Shown in pieces: positions 16,506-27,718 of a stretch of 64,000 nucleotides of DNA. The first letter of the stretch is position 1, and the number at the start of each line of letters is the position of its first letter. Origin of the DNA: CAVQCX01 sp963711095. GTDB taxonomy: Bacteria > Pseudomonadota > Gammaproteobacteria > Chromatiales > Chromatiaceae. The stretch covers positions 148,088-212,087 of the forward strand of contig CAVQCX010000013.1 in assembly GCA_963711095.1 (NCBI GenBank), given 5' to 3'. The translations under genes and the position numbers were made by a program. Under the pieces are notes generated by a model, which was not told the origin of the DNA, did no database searches, and was given only the letters and a program-made list of their open reading frames with translations.

Positions 16506-17087
16506 CTAAGCCGCCTTGCCGATCAGGCTGGCGTCGGTCACTTCCATCAGCTTGCCCGTCTTCACATCGAACAGATAGCCATAGATCGGGATGTCCCTGG
16601 GCACCAGGGGATGGTGCCGGATGCGCTCCACGTCCTCCGCCACGCTCTGGGCATTGTCGCGGATGGTCAGCCAATCTATGTAGTCGCCCTCCATGGAGCC
16701 CGGTCCCTCGCCGCCGTCGTGCCAGCCGCTCGCGTCCACCGATGCCGTTCTGAGGCTGCTCTTGAGCAGCTTGCGCATCACGTCGTCGGTAAAGGTCTCC
16801 ATGCCGCAGTCCGTGTGATGGATGACGAACCATTCACGGGTGCCCAGCAGCTTGTAGGAGATCACAAGGGAGCGGATGGCATCGTCGCTGGCGCGGCCAC
16901 CGGCGTTGCGGATCACGTGGGCATCGCCTTCCGCAAGGCCGGCGAACTTGGCGGGGTCAAGCCGAGCGTCCATGCAGGTCAGAATGGCGAAGCGCCGACC
17001 CGGGGGCATGGGCAGGTTGCCCTTGTCACCGAACCCGGTCGCGTACTGCTCATTCGCCGTCAAGACATCTTCTAACACCTTGCTCAT
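16506..17087 (-). CDS. Beta-class carbonic anhydrase
   Basis: A 193-residue cytoplasmic enzyme interconverting CO2 and bicarbonate. The expected zinc-site motifs are present: CMDARLDP (Cys and Asp), VIRNAGGRASDDAIRSL, and the HHTDCGM pair (His and Cys ligands). The start at 17087 follows GGGAGGT by 5 nt; the longer frame upstream lacks conservation. The acidic lid GWHDGGEGPGSMEGDYIDW is a feature of the class D beta-CAs with smaller subunits. The neighbours do not form an obvious carboxysome or DAB locus, so general CO2 supply or pH control is likely. Confidence 0.88.
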   Translation of the reverse strand: MSKVLEDVLTANEQYATGFGDKGNLPMPPGRRFAILTCMDARLDPAKFAGLAEGDAHVIRNAGGRASDDAIRSLVISYKLLGTREWFVIHHTDCGMETFTDDVMRKLLKSSLRTASVDASGWHDGGEGPGSMEGDYIDWLTIRDNAQSVAEDVERIRHHPLVPRDIPIYGYLFDVKTGKLMEVTDASLIGKAA

Positions 17088-17279
17088 TGCTGTACCTCCC
17101 CGCGGATTCCGTTCGTTCCGGTATCCACAAACCCTGCCGAAGCAGCCCGGAAAGATCTCCCGGAGCAGGTTCGCAGGCGGCAATCCCTTACCTAAAACAT
17201 AGCCCTTCGCCGGACCGCTTCCACCACCGAGGATACAGGGATTTTATTGAGACTAACGCTGACCAGACTACCTCGGCCG

Positions 17280-18116
17280 CTATGCAAGCTCCGGAAAGCC
17301 CGCGGGTGGCACAGTGCCCTCGAAGGTCACCGAAGCCGCACCCCATGCCACGGCGGTCGCCAGGGCGTGCTCCATGGCCTTGCCGCGCGCCAAGGCGTGC
17401 ACCAGTCCAGCAGCAAAGATGTCCCCCGCCCCGGTGGTGTCGACCGCTTCCACCTTAGGTGCGCGCACCTCGATGGTCCGGTCCACCGCACAAGCACAGG
17501 CGCCGGAAGACCCGTGGGTGACCACCACCCACTCCAGGGGCTCACCCGCCACTTCCAGGGCCGCGGCATAGGGATCGGCCAGGAAGCCCGCATCCAGGTC
17601 CGATGCCGATCCCACCAGCACCTGCGCGGGGCGAAAATCCGGCAGCAGCGGCGGGATGTGTGCGACCACCAGGCCGTGGCGCACGCGCTGACGCAGCACC
17701 TCGGTCAGGGCCGGATCGGCCGAGCGCACGTAACAGCAGGCCGCGGGTCGCGTCGCCAAGTCCGCCGGCAAGGGCACGCGCGCGCGCGCCAGATTCACCA
17801 CAGTGCGCTCCCCGTCCGACTCCAACAGAACCACCGAGCGGGTGGTCTCGGAGCCGTGCCGATCGATGGCGTCGACGTCCACACCGACATCGGCAAGGGT
17901 CGCGATCAGGCGCACCCCTTGCTCGTCCATGCCAACGGCGCTGATCACGGTGGCCCGATCACCCGCTCGCGCCAGGGCCATGGCCGTATTGGCCGCTCCC
18001 CCGCCAACGCGTCGCCCGAGCCAGCGCGCACCGTTGTGGCCACCGTGCTGCAGCTCTCCCTCGAGCAGAGCGACCTCGTCCCAGGCCACCGACCCCACCA
18101 CCAGGATATCTGTCAT
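17280..18116 (-). CDS. PfkB/ribokinase-family sugar or nucleoside kinase
   Basis: A 278-residue kinase with the two PfkB signatures: GGGAANTAMALARAG near residue 38 and DTTGAGDIFAAG near 230, which holds the catalytic Asp and anion hole. The family phosphorylates sugars or nucleosides with ATP; the N-terminus (MTDILVVGSVAWDEV) is that of the ribokinase/adenosine-kinase-like branch. The start has a strong SD (GGAGGAG). It differs clearly from the fructokinase in the sucrose cluster at 45.7 kb. Substrate unknown; ribose, fructose or a nucleoside are possible. Confidence 0.82.
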   Translation of the reverse strand: MTDILVVGSVAWDEVALLEGELQHGGHNGARWLGRRVGGGAANTAMALARAGDRATVISAVGMDEQGVRLIATLADVGVDVDAIDRHGSETTRSVVLLESDGERTVVNLARARVPLPADLATRPAACCYVRSADPALTEVLRQRVRHGLVVAHIPPLLPDFRPAQVLVGSASDLDAGFLADPYAAALEVAGEPLEWVVVTHGSSGACACAVDRTIEVRAPKVEAVDTTGAGDIFAAGLVHALARGKAMEHALATAVAWGAASVTFEGTVPPAGFPELA

Positions 18117-18460
18117 CTCGGCTCCTCCGCAGAATCCGGGGACATGGTCACGAGCGCCCATGCGCTTGCCGGGGGCAAGCCCGGGGCGAGATACCCCCGG
18201 AAGACTCAAACGCCGACAGGTAAGGCGTCGCTAAAGCCCCGCTCTCCCCGGTAAGGCTCCCGCTCGTGGCACGGAACGAAACGCCATCGGGTCGACATCG
18301 CTTGAACGACCATGGCTGCTCGCCGAGCCGCCGACCGGCGGCAGCGCCCAAGCCGCCGGATCTCCGCACCTTGCGCCCGCAGCCGAGGATCCGGGCAAGG
18401 CGCCTCCCCGGGACAGCGCCCGACCGTTCGGCCTTCCTCCTGCCAAGCATGTTGCCCCGC
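18117..18460. other. GC-rich intergenic DNA, no gene seen
   Basis: About 340 bp upstream of the PfkB kinase gene. It carries several short GC-rich direct and inverted repeats (for example two GTAAGGC copies) but no open frame with a recognisable start or domain. Confidence 0.3.
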
Positions 18461-18499
18461 ATCATCCTAGAAGCGGTCAACTGCCGTTTCTAGGATCAT
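18461..18499. mobile_element. CCTAG-family element, copy C: 29-bp minimal form with target duplication
   Basis: The element is only 29 bp (18466-18494): CCTAGAAGCGG, then TCAACTGCCG, then TTTCTAGG. It is flanked on both sides by the perfect 5-bp direct repeat ATCAT (18461-18465 and 18495-18499). It holds one terminal repeat almost fused to the other, as if the interior was lost while both ends stayed. Confidence 0.8.
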
Positions 18500-18685
18500 A
18501 GGCTCGGCACCGTGTGTGAGCCAAGCTTCACCCAACGGCCGTGCCGCCGAGCTCTCATCGCCGTCACGGATCGGCGCTACCCTTGAGTCTCGTCCCTGCC
18601 AGCTGGATGCTCAAGAGCCGCTAAGATCGCCGCCTGTTTCCTTGCCGCTCTCCGTCTAGCGTCGGCTCACCATGATGTTTCATAC

Positions 18686-18713
18686 TTGCATTGTCATTTC
18701 CTATACGCATAAT
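18686..18713 (+). promoter_or_regulatory. Candidate promoter of the XRE-Ehr operon
   Basis: TTGCAT, 16 nt, CATAAT in an AT-rich stretch (18,670-18,750) unlike the surrounding GC-rich DNA. The XRE ATG at 18749 follows by 36 nt. The stretch would also be the natural place for an autoregulatory operator. Confidence 0.45.
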
Positions 18714-18748
18714 TTCACCGTTCAGACCTGATAAGGCATGTTCCACAC

Positions 18749-19018
18749 ATGATCACAGCCGCCCAGATCCGGGCTGCGCGGGCGCTGCTCGGTATGGACC
18801 AGCGCCGTCTCGCCGAGGTGGCCGGTCTGTCGCTGCCCACGATTCAGCGTATGGAGGCCAGCGCCGGGCAGGTGCGCGGCAATGTCGAGTCCCTGGTTAA
18901 GGTCGTGGAGGCGCTGGAGAAGGTCGGAATCGAGCTGATCGGAGAAGGGGTGGTAAGCAACGGCGGGGGGCGCGGCGTGCGCCTCAAGACCCCAATCCTG
19001 CCTGAGGAGACCGCCTGA
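18749..19018 (+). CDS. Small Cro/C1-type (XRE) HTH regulator heading the Ehr operon
   Basis: An 89-residue DNA-binding protein. ITAAQIRAARALLGMDQRRL...AGLSLPTIQRMEAS is a standard helix-turn-helix of the XRE family, followed by a short dimerisation tail (ESLVKVVEALEKVGIELI). Only two bases separate its stop from the GTG of the first membrane subunit, so it is co-transcribed and very likely controls the operon. It has no sensor domain, so any signal would come from a partner. Confidence 0.82.
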   Translation: MITAAQIRAARALLGMDQRRLAEVAGLSLPTIQRMEASAGQVRGNVESLVKVVEALEKVGIELIGEGVVSNGGGRGVRLKTPILPEETA

Positions 19019-19020
19019 AG

Positions 19021-21023
<2,003 letters not shown>

Positions 21024-21027
<4 letters not shown>

Positions 21028-21977
21028 CGGCTGCGCCCTGGGGAGCGGCTCTGCTGCAGGCGTTGCTCTATGCCGCGCTGGCGCCGCTGCTGGTCGGCTG
21101 GATTCGCAAGCTCAAGGCGCTGCTCCAGAACCGCCGCGGCGCGCCGATGCTCCAGCCCTACCGCGATCTGTACAAGCTGCTCTTGAAGGAGGCGCGGGTG
21201 GCCCATACGGCCTCACCGCTGTTCCGGGCGGCGCCGTACATCGTCTTCGTCGCCACCTGGCTGGCCGCGGCCACCGTCCCCTTGGTGGCCGTCGACCTGC
21301 CGACCGCCGCCATCGCCGACATCATCGCGCTGGTGGGGCTGCTGGCGCTGGCGCGCTTTTTCCTCGCCTTGGCGGCCATGGACGTGGGCACGGCCTTCGG
21401 CGGCATGGGCGCCTCCCGCGAGATGCTGGTCTCGGCCCTGGCCGAGCCCGCCATGCTGATGGCCGTATTCACCCTCGCCATGACGGCCCACAGCACCAAC
21501 CTGGCGAGTGTCATCGACCATCAACTGGCGGCCGGCTTCGTCTTGCGTCCGTCGTTTCTGTTCGCTTTGGGTGGCCTGGTACTGGTGGCCGTCGCGGAGA
21601 CCGGCCGCATCCCCGTCGACAACCCAGCGACACATCTGGAGCTGACCATGATCCACGAGGCGATGCTGCTCGAGTACTCCGGGCGGCATCTGGCGCTGAT
21701 GGAGTGGGCGGCCCAGATCAAGCTGCTGCTCTATGGGGCGCTCATCTCCAATATCTTCTTTCCCTGGGGCATAGGGCAGAGCTTCGCCCCCGCCGGCCTC
21801 GTGCTCGGCCTGGCGGCGGTCATGCTGAAGCTCCTGGTGCTCGGGGCGGCGCTCGCAGTCGCCGAGACCGTGCTGGCCAAGATGCGGCTGTTCCGCGCCC
21901 CCGCCTTTTTGAATCTCGCCTTGCTGCTGGCGCTGCTCGGCCTGCTCAGCCACGTGATCCTGGAGGTCGGCACGTGA
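21024..21977 (+). CDS. hyfC: Ehr complex membrane subunit, HyfC/NuoH-like
   Basis: A 317-residue, 8-helix protein of the complex I subunit 1 family. It links the membrane arm to the catalytic arm. Visible family motifs: NRRGAPMLQPYRDLYKLLLKE near the N-terminus and GRIPVDNPATHLELTMIHEAM in the quinone-chamber region. The start is the ATG overlapping the upstream TGA (ATGA); another in-frame ATG lies 12 nt earlier. The stop overlaps the next GTG (GTGA). Confidence 0.9.
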
Positions 21978-22660
21978 GCCTTGCCCCCCTGCCACTGCTG
22001 CAGCAGCTGGTGCTCGTACTGGCGGCCATCGTCCTGCTGACCTCGTTCGTGCTGCTGGCCCAGGCGCGCCTGGTCTCGGCGATCCATGTCTTCGCCTGGC
22101 AGGGTGGCCTGGTCGCGGCGGTGACCACCGTGGTCGCGGCGGCCGGTGCCTCACCCCACCTCTACTTCTCGGCCCTGCTGACCCTGGCGCTCAAGGCACT
22201 GCTGATCCCTTGGATGCTGCACCGCCTGACCCGCCGGCTGGAGCTCGACCGGCACGTCGAGACCCTGCGCTGGCCCACCCTGGTGAGCATGGCCGCGGTG
22301 GTGCTCGTGATCTTCAGCTACTGGCTGGTGCTGCCCATGGTCCAGGAAGGGCTGGCCTTCACCCGCAACATCGTCGCCGTCAGCCTGGCGGTGGTGTTGA
22401 TCGGTCTGCTGATGATGGTCTTCCGCCAGCAGGCGGTGGCCCAGGTGCTTGGCTTCATGTCCATGGAGAACGGACTGTTCCTGGCGGCGGTCTCGGCCAC
22501 CGCTGGCATGCCCCTGGTCGTCGAGCTCGGCGTGGCCTTCGACGTGCTGGTCGCCATGGTGCTGTTCGGGGTGTTCTTCTTCCAGATCCGCGAGAGCATC
22601 GAATCTCTGGACGTGGACCGCCTCAACCGGCTCAAGGAGACCGCGGAGGAAGGCGAGTGA
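21974..22660 (+). CDS. hyfE: Ehr complex membrane subunit, HyfE-like
   Basis: A 228-residue protein with about seven helices. It combines a NuoK-like core (ALLTLALKALLIPWMLHRLT, then MSMENGLFLAA) with a C-terminal helix. This is the HyfE family of formate hydrogenlyase-2-type complexes. GTG start overlapping the preceding stop; the open frame extends far upstream but the overlap rule and family length fix the start. Confidence 0.87.
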   Translation: MSLAPLPLLQQLVLVLAAIVLLTSFVLLAQARLVSAIHVFAWQGGLVAAVTTVVAAAGASPHLYFSALLTLALKALLIPWMLHRLTRRLELDRHVETLRWPTLVSMAAVVLVIFSYWLVLPMVQEGLAFTRNIVAVSLAVVLIGLLMMVFRQQAVAQVLGFMSMENGLFLAAVSATAGMPLVVELGVAFDVLVAMVLFGVFFFQIRESIESLDVDRLNRLKETAEEGE

Positions 22661-24129
22661 CCGCGCTGCTGTTGACTCTGCTAAGCCCCGTAGCCGGCGC
22701 GATCGCGCTGGCGCTGCTGCGCCCGCTGGCCCTCGCCGGCTGGCTGAACCTCGCCGTCTCGGCGACCTCCCTGGTGGGGGCCGCCTGGCTCGCCTGGACC
22801 GTGGCGCTGAGCGGCGAGGTCAGCGGCCTGGGCTTCCGGGTCGACGCCTTCAACGTCTACCTGGTGGTGCTCACCGCCTTCGTGGGCCTGACCACGGCGA
22901 TCTTCTCGCGGCCCTACATGCGCCATGTCTGTGCCCGGGGCCTGACCACCGAGCGCGGCATGCGCGTCTACCACGCCATGTACCAGGCTTTCATGTTCAC
23001 CATGCTGCTCGCCCTGACCACCGACAGTCTGGGCGTGCTCTGGGTGGCCGTGGAGGGCGCAACCCTGGCCACGGTGCTGCTGGTGTCCCTGTACCGCACG
23101 CCCGAGGCCGTGGAGGCGGCCTGGAAGTACTTCATTCTCTGCGGCGTGGGCATCGCCCTGGCACTGTTCGGCACCGTGCTGACCTACTTTGCGGCCCAGC
23201 ATGTGATCACGGACCCGGCCGCGGGGCTGACCTGGAGCAAGCTGTACCGCCAAGCCGGGGGTCTCGAGCCGGTGGTCATGAGCCTGGCGTTCGTATTCCT
23301 GCTGGTCGGCTACGGCACCAAGGTGGGCTTGGTGCCCATGCATCAGTGGCTGCCCGATGCGCACTCCGAAGGCCCCACACCCATGTCCGCCGTGCTCTCG
23401 GGCCTGCTGCTCAACGTCGCGCTCTATGCCGTGGTGCGCCTGAAGATGCTGGTGGACGGCTCGCTCGCCGGGACCCCCAACCCGCACCTGGCCGGCTACC
23501 TGCTGATGGGCTTCGGGCTCATCTCCTTCCTGGTGGCCGGGCTGTTCCTGCATCGCCAGCGCGACATCAAGCGCATGTTCAGCTATTCGTCCATCGAGCA
23601 CATGGGCCTGATGACCTTCGCCTTCGGGCTCGGCGGGCCGCTCGCCACCTTCGGCGCACTGCTGCACATGCTGGTGCACTCGCTCACCAAGTCGGCGATC
23701 TTCATCACAGTGGGGCATGCCTCCCACATCGCCGGCACCCAGTCCATCGACCGCATCCGCGGCCTGATCCGCACCCAGCCCGCGGTGGGCTGGTCGCTGC
23801 TGCTGGGCGTGGCGGCCATCGCCGGCTTTCCCCCGTTCGGGGTGTTCACCAGCGAGTTCCTGCTGCTCACCGCCACCATGAAGGCCCAGCCTTGGCTGAC
23901 GCTCGCCCTGCTGAGCGGGCTGGCGGTGGCCTTCGCGGGCCTGTTCCGGCATCTCCACCCTATGGTCTACGGCAACGCGCCCGAGGGACAGGTCCCGGTC
24001 CAGGCCAACATGGTGCCGATCGCCGTGCACCTGGGGCTGGTGCTCTGGCTGGGGCTCGCCATTCCGGGCTACCTGGCGCACTGGCTGGATCGAGCCACCC
24101 AACTGATCACCGGGAGCCACCTGCTATGA
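22657..24129 (+). CDS. hyfF: Ehr complex membrane subunit, HyfF/NuoN-M-like
   Basis: A 490-residue antiporter-like subunit, about 14 helices. Channel motifs are intact: VAVEGATLATVLLVSLYRTPEA, YGTKVGLVPMHQWLPDAHSEGPTPMSAVLSG, and RDIKRMFSYSSIEHMGLM. It starts with GTG overlapping hyfE (GTGA) and ends overlapping hyfG (ATGA). A second proton-translocating arm beside HyfB is normal for this group. Confidence 0.88.
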   Translation: MTALLLTLLSPVAGAIALALLRPLALAGWLNLAVSATSLVGAAWLAWTVALSGEVSGLGFRVDAFNVYLVVLTAFVGLTTAIFSRPYMRHVCARGLTTERGMRVYHAMYQAFMFTMLLALTTDSLGVLWVAVEGATLATVLLVSLYRTPEAVEAAWKYFILCGVGIALALFGTVLTYFAAQHVITDPAAGLTWSKLYRQAGGLEPVVMSLAFVFLLVGYGTKVGLVPMHQWLPDAHSEGPTPMSAVLSGLLLNVALYAVVRLKMLVDGSLAGTPNPHLAGYLLMGFGLISFLVAGLFLHRQRDIKRMFSYSSIEHMGLMTFAFGLGGPLATFGALLHMLVHSLTKSAIFITVGHASHIAGTQSIDRIRGLIRTQPAVGWSLLLGVAAIAGFPPFGVFTSEFLLLTATMKAQPWLTLALLSGLAVAFAGLFRHLHPMVYGNAPEGQVPVQANMVPIAVHLGLVLWLGLAIPGYLAHWLDRATQLITGSHLL

Positions 24130-25713
24130 GCCGCTTCGACTGGCTGTCCGAGTACCTGGCCCGGCTCGAAGACGATCACGTGCTGGTGCGCAGCGGCAGT
24201 GCTGAGCAGCTGGCGCCCGCGCACCTGCTGGAGCTGGACACCGAGGACTGGGGCCGCGCCGCGCGTGTCGCCTGCACCTTCGGCACCCGCTTCGTCGCGC
24301 TCTGGGGCGATCCCGGCGAGCGCGAGGTGCGGGTCTATGCCTGCCTGGAGCGCGAGCGCGACTATCTGGTCCTGTCCACCGAGGTATCTCTCGGCCAGCC
24401 GGTGCTGGCCTCGCTCACCCCCTGCTACAGCGGTGCAAACCGACTGGAGCGCCATCTCCAGGACCTGGCCGGCATCGCTTTCCTGGATCACCCCGACAGC
24501 CGACGTTGGACCCGCCACCAGGCCTGGGCCGAAGGCGCCTTCCCCCTGCGCACTGACTTCCCCGCCGCCGGGCGCTCGCCGAAGCGCTCGCCGGCCGATG
24601 CCGACTACCGCTTCCTGCGCGTCGAGGGTAGCGGGGTGTATGAGATCCCGGTCGGGCCGGTGCACGCCGGCATCATCGAGCCCGGTCACTTTCGCTTCCA
24701 GGCCGTGGGCGAAGAGATCCTCAGCCTGGAGGAGCGGCTCGGCTACGTGCACAAGGGGATAGAGAAGATCGCAGTGGGTCGCGACCCGGCGGGGCTGGCC
24801 CGGCTGGCCGGGCGCGTCTCGGGCGACTCCACGGTGGCCCACACCTGGGCCGCGTGCATGGCCATGGAGCGCGCGACCGGCTGCGCCGTGTCGCCCCGGG
24901 CAGTGCACCTGCGCGCCCTGATGTGCGAGCGCGAGCGCGTCGCCAATCACCTGGGCGACATCGGCGCCATCTGCAACGATGTCGCCTTCGCCTTCGCCCA
25001 TGCTCACTGTGCACGGCTGCGCGAGCAGTGGCAGCGGCGCAGCCAGGCGCTGTTCGGGCACCGATTGATGATGGATGGGGTCGTTCCGGGCGGCGTGGCG
25101 TGCGACCTTCTTTCCGGAGCGGCGGAGCTGCTGCACGGCGACCACGCCGCGCTGGACCGGGCCGTCGTCCCCCTGTTCGATGTGATCGAGGACCACCCGT
25201 CACTGGACGACCGGCTGCTCGGTACCGGCCACCTGAGCGCCGCCGACGCTCGGGCTCTGGGCTGCACCGGCTACGTCGGCAAGGCGAGCGGCCAGGCCTT
25301 CGACGTGCGCCGCGACAACCCCTATCCGCCGTACGACGCGCTGGAGATCCGGGTGCCTGTACAGACCGAGGGCGACGTGGCCGCCCGGGTGCGGGTGCGC
25401 ATGCGAGGAGCTGCGCGAGAGTCTCGCGCTGATGGACCGCCTGCTGGCAGTCCTGCCCACCGGCGCGATCGTCACGCCGCTGCCCACGCCACCGGACGGG
25501 GCGGTCGGCGTCGGCTTCGTGGACGGCTGGCGCGGCGAGATCCTGTCGTTCGTGCGCTTTGGCGCCGAGGGGCGTATCGCCCGTTTCTTCCCGCGGGATC
25601 CGAGCTGGCTCACCTGGCCTGCGCTGGAGCGGCTGATCCACGGCAATATCGTTCCGGATTTTCCGGTCTGCAACAAATCGGTCAACGGCTCCTACTCGGG
25701 CCAGGATCTGTAG
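24126..25713 (+). CDS. hyfG: Ehr large subunit, HyfG-like (NuoC-NuoD fusion) without the [NiFe] cysteines; frameshifted
   Basis: About 528 residues once one frameshift is bridged. Residues 1-160 are a NuoC-like domain; the rest is the NuoD/hydrogenase large-subunit fold. Where [NiFe] enzymes read RxCGxC, this protein reads GRVSGDSTVAHT, with no cysteine pair. The C-terminus reads DFPVCNKSVNGSYSGQDL and has no CxxC either. It therefore cannot hold a NiFe site, which is the hallmark of Ehr complexes. At about 25,404 the frame shifts (loss of two bases or gain of one within ATGCGAGGAG), after which ELRESLALMDRL continues normally to 25713. The shift may be a sequencing error or a real lesion. 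Confidence 0.8.
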
Positions 25714-25722
25714 AGCGCCGCC

Positions 25723-26279
25723 ATGTTCCGTATCCTCAAGCAGGCCCTGCGCACCGGCATCGTCACCGAGGCGCCGCCGGTTGCCGACGACGCCGAGCTG
25801 GAGCGCCTGGGCATCGAGCTGCGTCGGCGCATCGGCAGCGCTTCGGCCGCAGCCTCGCCATCCGCCAGGTGGACGCCGGCTCCTGCAACGGCTGCGAGCT
25901 GGAGATCCACGCCCTCAACAATCCCTACTACGACGTGGAGCGCTTCGGCGTGCACTTCGTGGCCTCGCCCCGCCACGCCGACGCCCTGCTGGTCACCGGT
26001 CCGGTCTCGCGCCACATGGAGACCGCCCTGCGCCGCACCTGGCGCGCCACCCCGTCCCCAAAGCTGGTGATCGCCGCGGGGACCTGCGCCTGCACCGGGG
26101 GCGAGTTCGGTGTCTCCTACGCCAGCTGCGGGGCCGTCGAGAACGTGATCCCGGTGGACATGCGCATCCCCGGCTGTCCGCCGACACCGCTCGATCTGCT
26201 CAAGGGCCTGCTCGGCATCCTGCGCGAGGCCGCGCCGGGCGAAGGCGCTCGCTTCCACCGAGGCGACGGGCGCCCGTAG
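25723..26279 (+). CDS. hyfI: Ehr small subunit, HyfI/NuoB-like; frameshifted
   Basis: About 185 residues. The N-terminus (MFRILKQALRTGIVTEAPP) and the rest (from FGRSLAIRQVDAGSCNGCEL) lie in different frames, joined by a one-base loss near 25,841. The [4Fe-4S] ligands of the NuoB family are complete: CNGCE, then GTCACTGG, then MRIPGCPPTP. This would be the terminal cluster next to the large subunit. It is the last gene of the operon. No separate HyfA or HyfH ferredoxin gene lies in the operon, so the electron donor is unclear. Confidence 0.78.
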
Positions 26280-26467
26280 CAGACCGGCGGCCAGGGGCCG
26301 GTGGAGCCCTGACCGAAGGGTCGCCGAGGGGCTCGCCTCTCACATCACAGGCGCCGATCGGCCCGGCAGCTCAGGGGAGTGCACTGCGCCTGGCTGATGT
26401 CCGAATCGCCGGGCAGCACCGCAGCCCGACGTACGACTCCAGCACCGCCGGAGCCCATACCAACTGC
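26280..26467. repeat. REP-like intergenic repeat
   Basis: Contains CTGACCGAAGGGTCGCCGAGGG followed by GCTCGCCTCTCACA, closely matched near 28,798-28,830 (GGTCGCCGAGAGGGCTCGCC). Read on the minus strand it resembles the REP palindromes of pseudomonads (GGGAGGCGAGCCC). No gene in this stretch. Confidence 0.4.
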
Positions 26468-26738
26468 CTAGTACTCCGTTCCGGTAATAACGTGCCACTC
26501 AGCGAGTCGGGAAGGGGTTAGCCACAAGGCGCGTCTCGCAGGCAATGGCCCAGCCCTTGTCAAGAGACGCAACGCCGTGGATGACCCCTTCCCGGCTCGC
26601 CCGCAGGGAGCCCCCCAAAAGCGCTCATCCGGCGTTGCCGTCCTTGCAAAGGGCTGGGCCATTCGCTGCGGACGGCGCCTTGTCTGAGCGCTTTTGGGGG
26701 GCTCTGAATGACACGTTATTACCGGAACGGAGTACTAG
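26468..26738. mobile_element. CTAG-flanked palindromic MITE with two hairpin arms and complementary loops
   Basis: Outer inverted repeats of about 30 bp (TACTCCGTTCCGGTAATAAC... and its complement) are flanked by CTAG on each side, which fits a 4-bp target duplication of IS5-type (YTAR) insertion. Inside are two long hairpins: 26503-26599 and 26609-26703. Their loops contain AATGGCCCAGCCCTT (26544-26558) and AAGGGCTGGGCCATT (26649-26663), which are perfectly complementary. The element has no gene. It inserted exactly at the stop codon of the downstream minus-strand gene: the CTAG supplies that gene's TAG. Confidence 0.8.
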
Positions 26739-27718
26739 TCCCGCATCTCGTTCCGATACGCCCAAAGCGCGGCAAGAGCGGTCTGCACCGCATGGCGCTT
26801 CTTATTGGGGCGCGCAGTCGAACAGGGTCCCCAGGAGCCGTCCGGGCGTTGCGCCGCCACCAGCCAGGCGACCTCGGCGTCCAGGCTACCGCGTAGCGGC
26901 TTACCGAGCAGCCGGGCGGTCATCAGCAGCTCGGAGAGCAGGTCGACGTCCTCACGCGCTTTCGCCCAGGCCGCCGCCGGGACGATGAACCGGCTCAGGG
27001 TCGCGCGCCGTCGCGCCAGCCAGGGACAGGGGCGGAGCCGACCGAAATCGGTCAATGCCACGACCTCGTGGACCAGGGCGTAGAGCTGCAGCGCCGTGCC
27101 TTGCCCCTGACCCCGGGAAGCCGGGGCGGACAAGACGACGGGCTGCCTCCCCGAGGCGACCTGGGCAATCAGGCTGGCGTCGAACAGCCTTTTGCGATCC
27201 ACCGCCGGCTGCCCGCCCAGGTAGCGCAGCAGGGCCGCGATGGTGAGCCGGAAGGTCGGGTAGGCGTAAGGCGCATCCGCCAGGGCCTGCCCGGCCTGCT
27301 CGATGATCTGGTCCTGAAAGACACTCGGCTGCCCGGCGACCTGCATCAAGTGGGCGGCCAGCAGCAGGTGGTAATGATCGATCAGGCCCTTGCCCGGCCG
27401 GCGCACCCACTGCCCGAATTCGGGGAGCTTGTCCACTGCCGACACCCGCTCGCGCAGGGTCTGCGCGAAACGTCGCTGATCCTCGGGCTGCTCGGCAAGC
27501 CCCTGAAGCACGAGATAGAGCACAGCCTCGTCGACCAGGTCCGTGAGACCGCCGTCCTTCAGACTCGCCGGATGTGCCTCGACCCAGGCCGAGGCCCGGG
27601 AGACGGCCTGCTCGATCTGGGCGGCCGTCGGTACGCCCGCGGAAGCGTTCCAGGCCCAGGCACCGGCCATCAGCACGGCGAGCAGCACAAAGCTCAGAGA
27701 TCGCGGGACGGATCTCAC
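26735..27718 (-). CDS. Exported protein of unknown function, possible alpha/alpha-toroid fold
   Basis: A 327-residue protein with a signal peptide (LSFVLLAVLMAGAWAWNASAG). The mature part is all-helical. Near the C-terminus AEVAWLVAAQRPDGSWGP and AVQTALAALWAYRNE resemble the repeats of terpenoid-cyclase-like toroids, but no catalytic DxDD motif is seen. Its last codon is followed by TAG taken from the target duplication of the palindromic element, so the original C-terminus may have been longer or identical. Lone gene; function unknown. Confidence 0.65.
   Translation of the reverse strand: MRSVPRSLSFVLLAVLMAGAWAWNASAGVPTAAQIEQAVSRASAWVEAHPASLKDGGLTDLVDEAVLYLVLQGLAEQPEDQRRFAQTLRERVSAVDKLPEFGQWVRRPGKGLIDHYHLLLAAHLMQVAGQPSVFQDQIIEQAGQALADAPYAYPTFRLTIAALLRYLGGQPAVDRKRLFDASLIAQVASGRQPVVLSAPASRGQGQGTALQLYALVHEVVALTDFGRLRPCPWLARRRATLSRFIVPAAAWAKAREDVDLLSELLMTARLLGKPLRGSLDAEVAWLVAAQRPDGSWGPCSTARPNKKRHAVQTALAALWAYRNEMRD

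Noticed and set aside
22449..26279. 1276-codon ORF covering hyfF to hyfI
   Set aside because: Only the parts from 24126 (hyfG) and from about 25,842 (hyfI) are real; the rest is a shifted reading of hyfF and of the end of hyfG.
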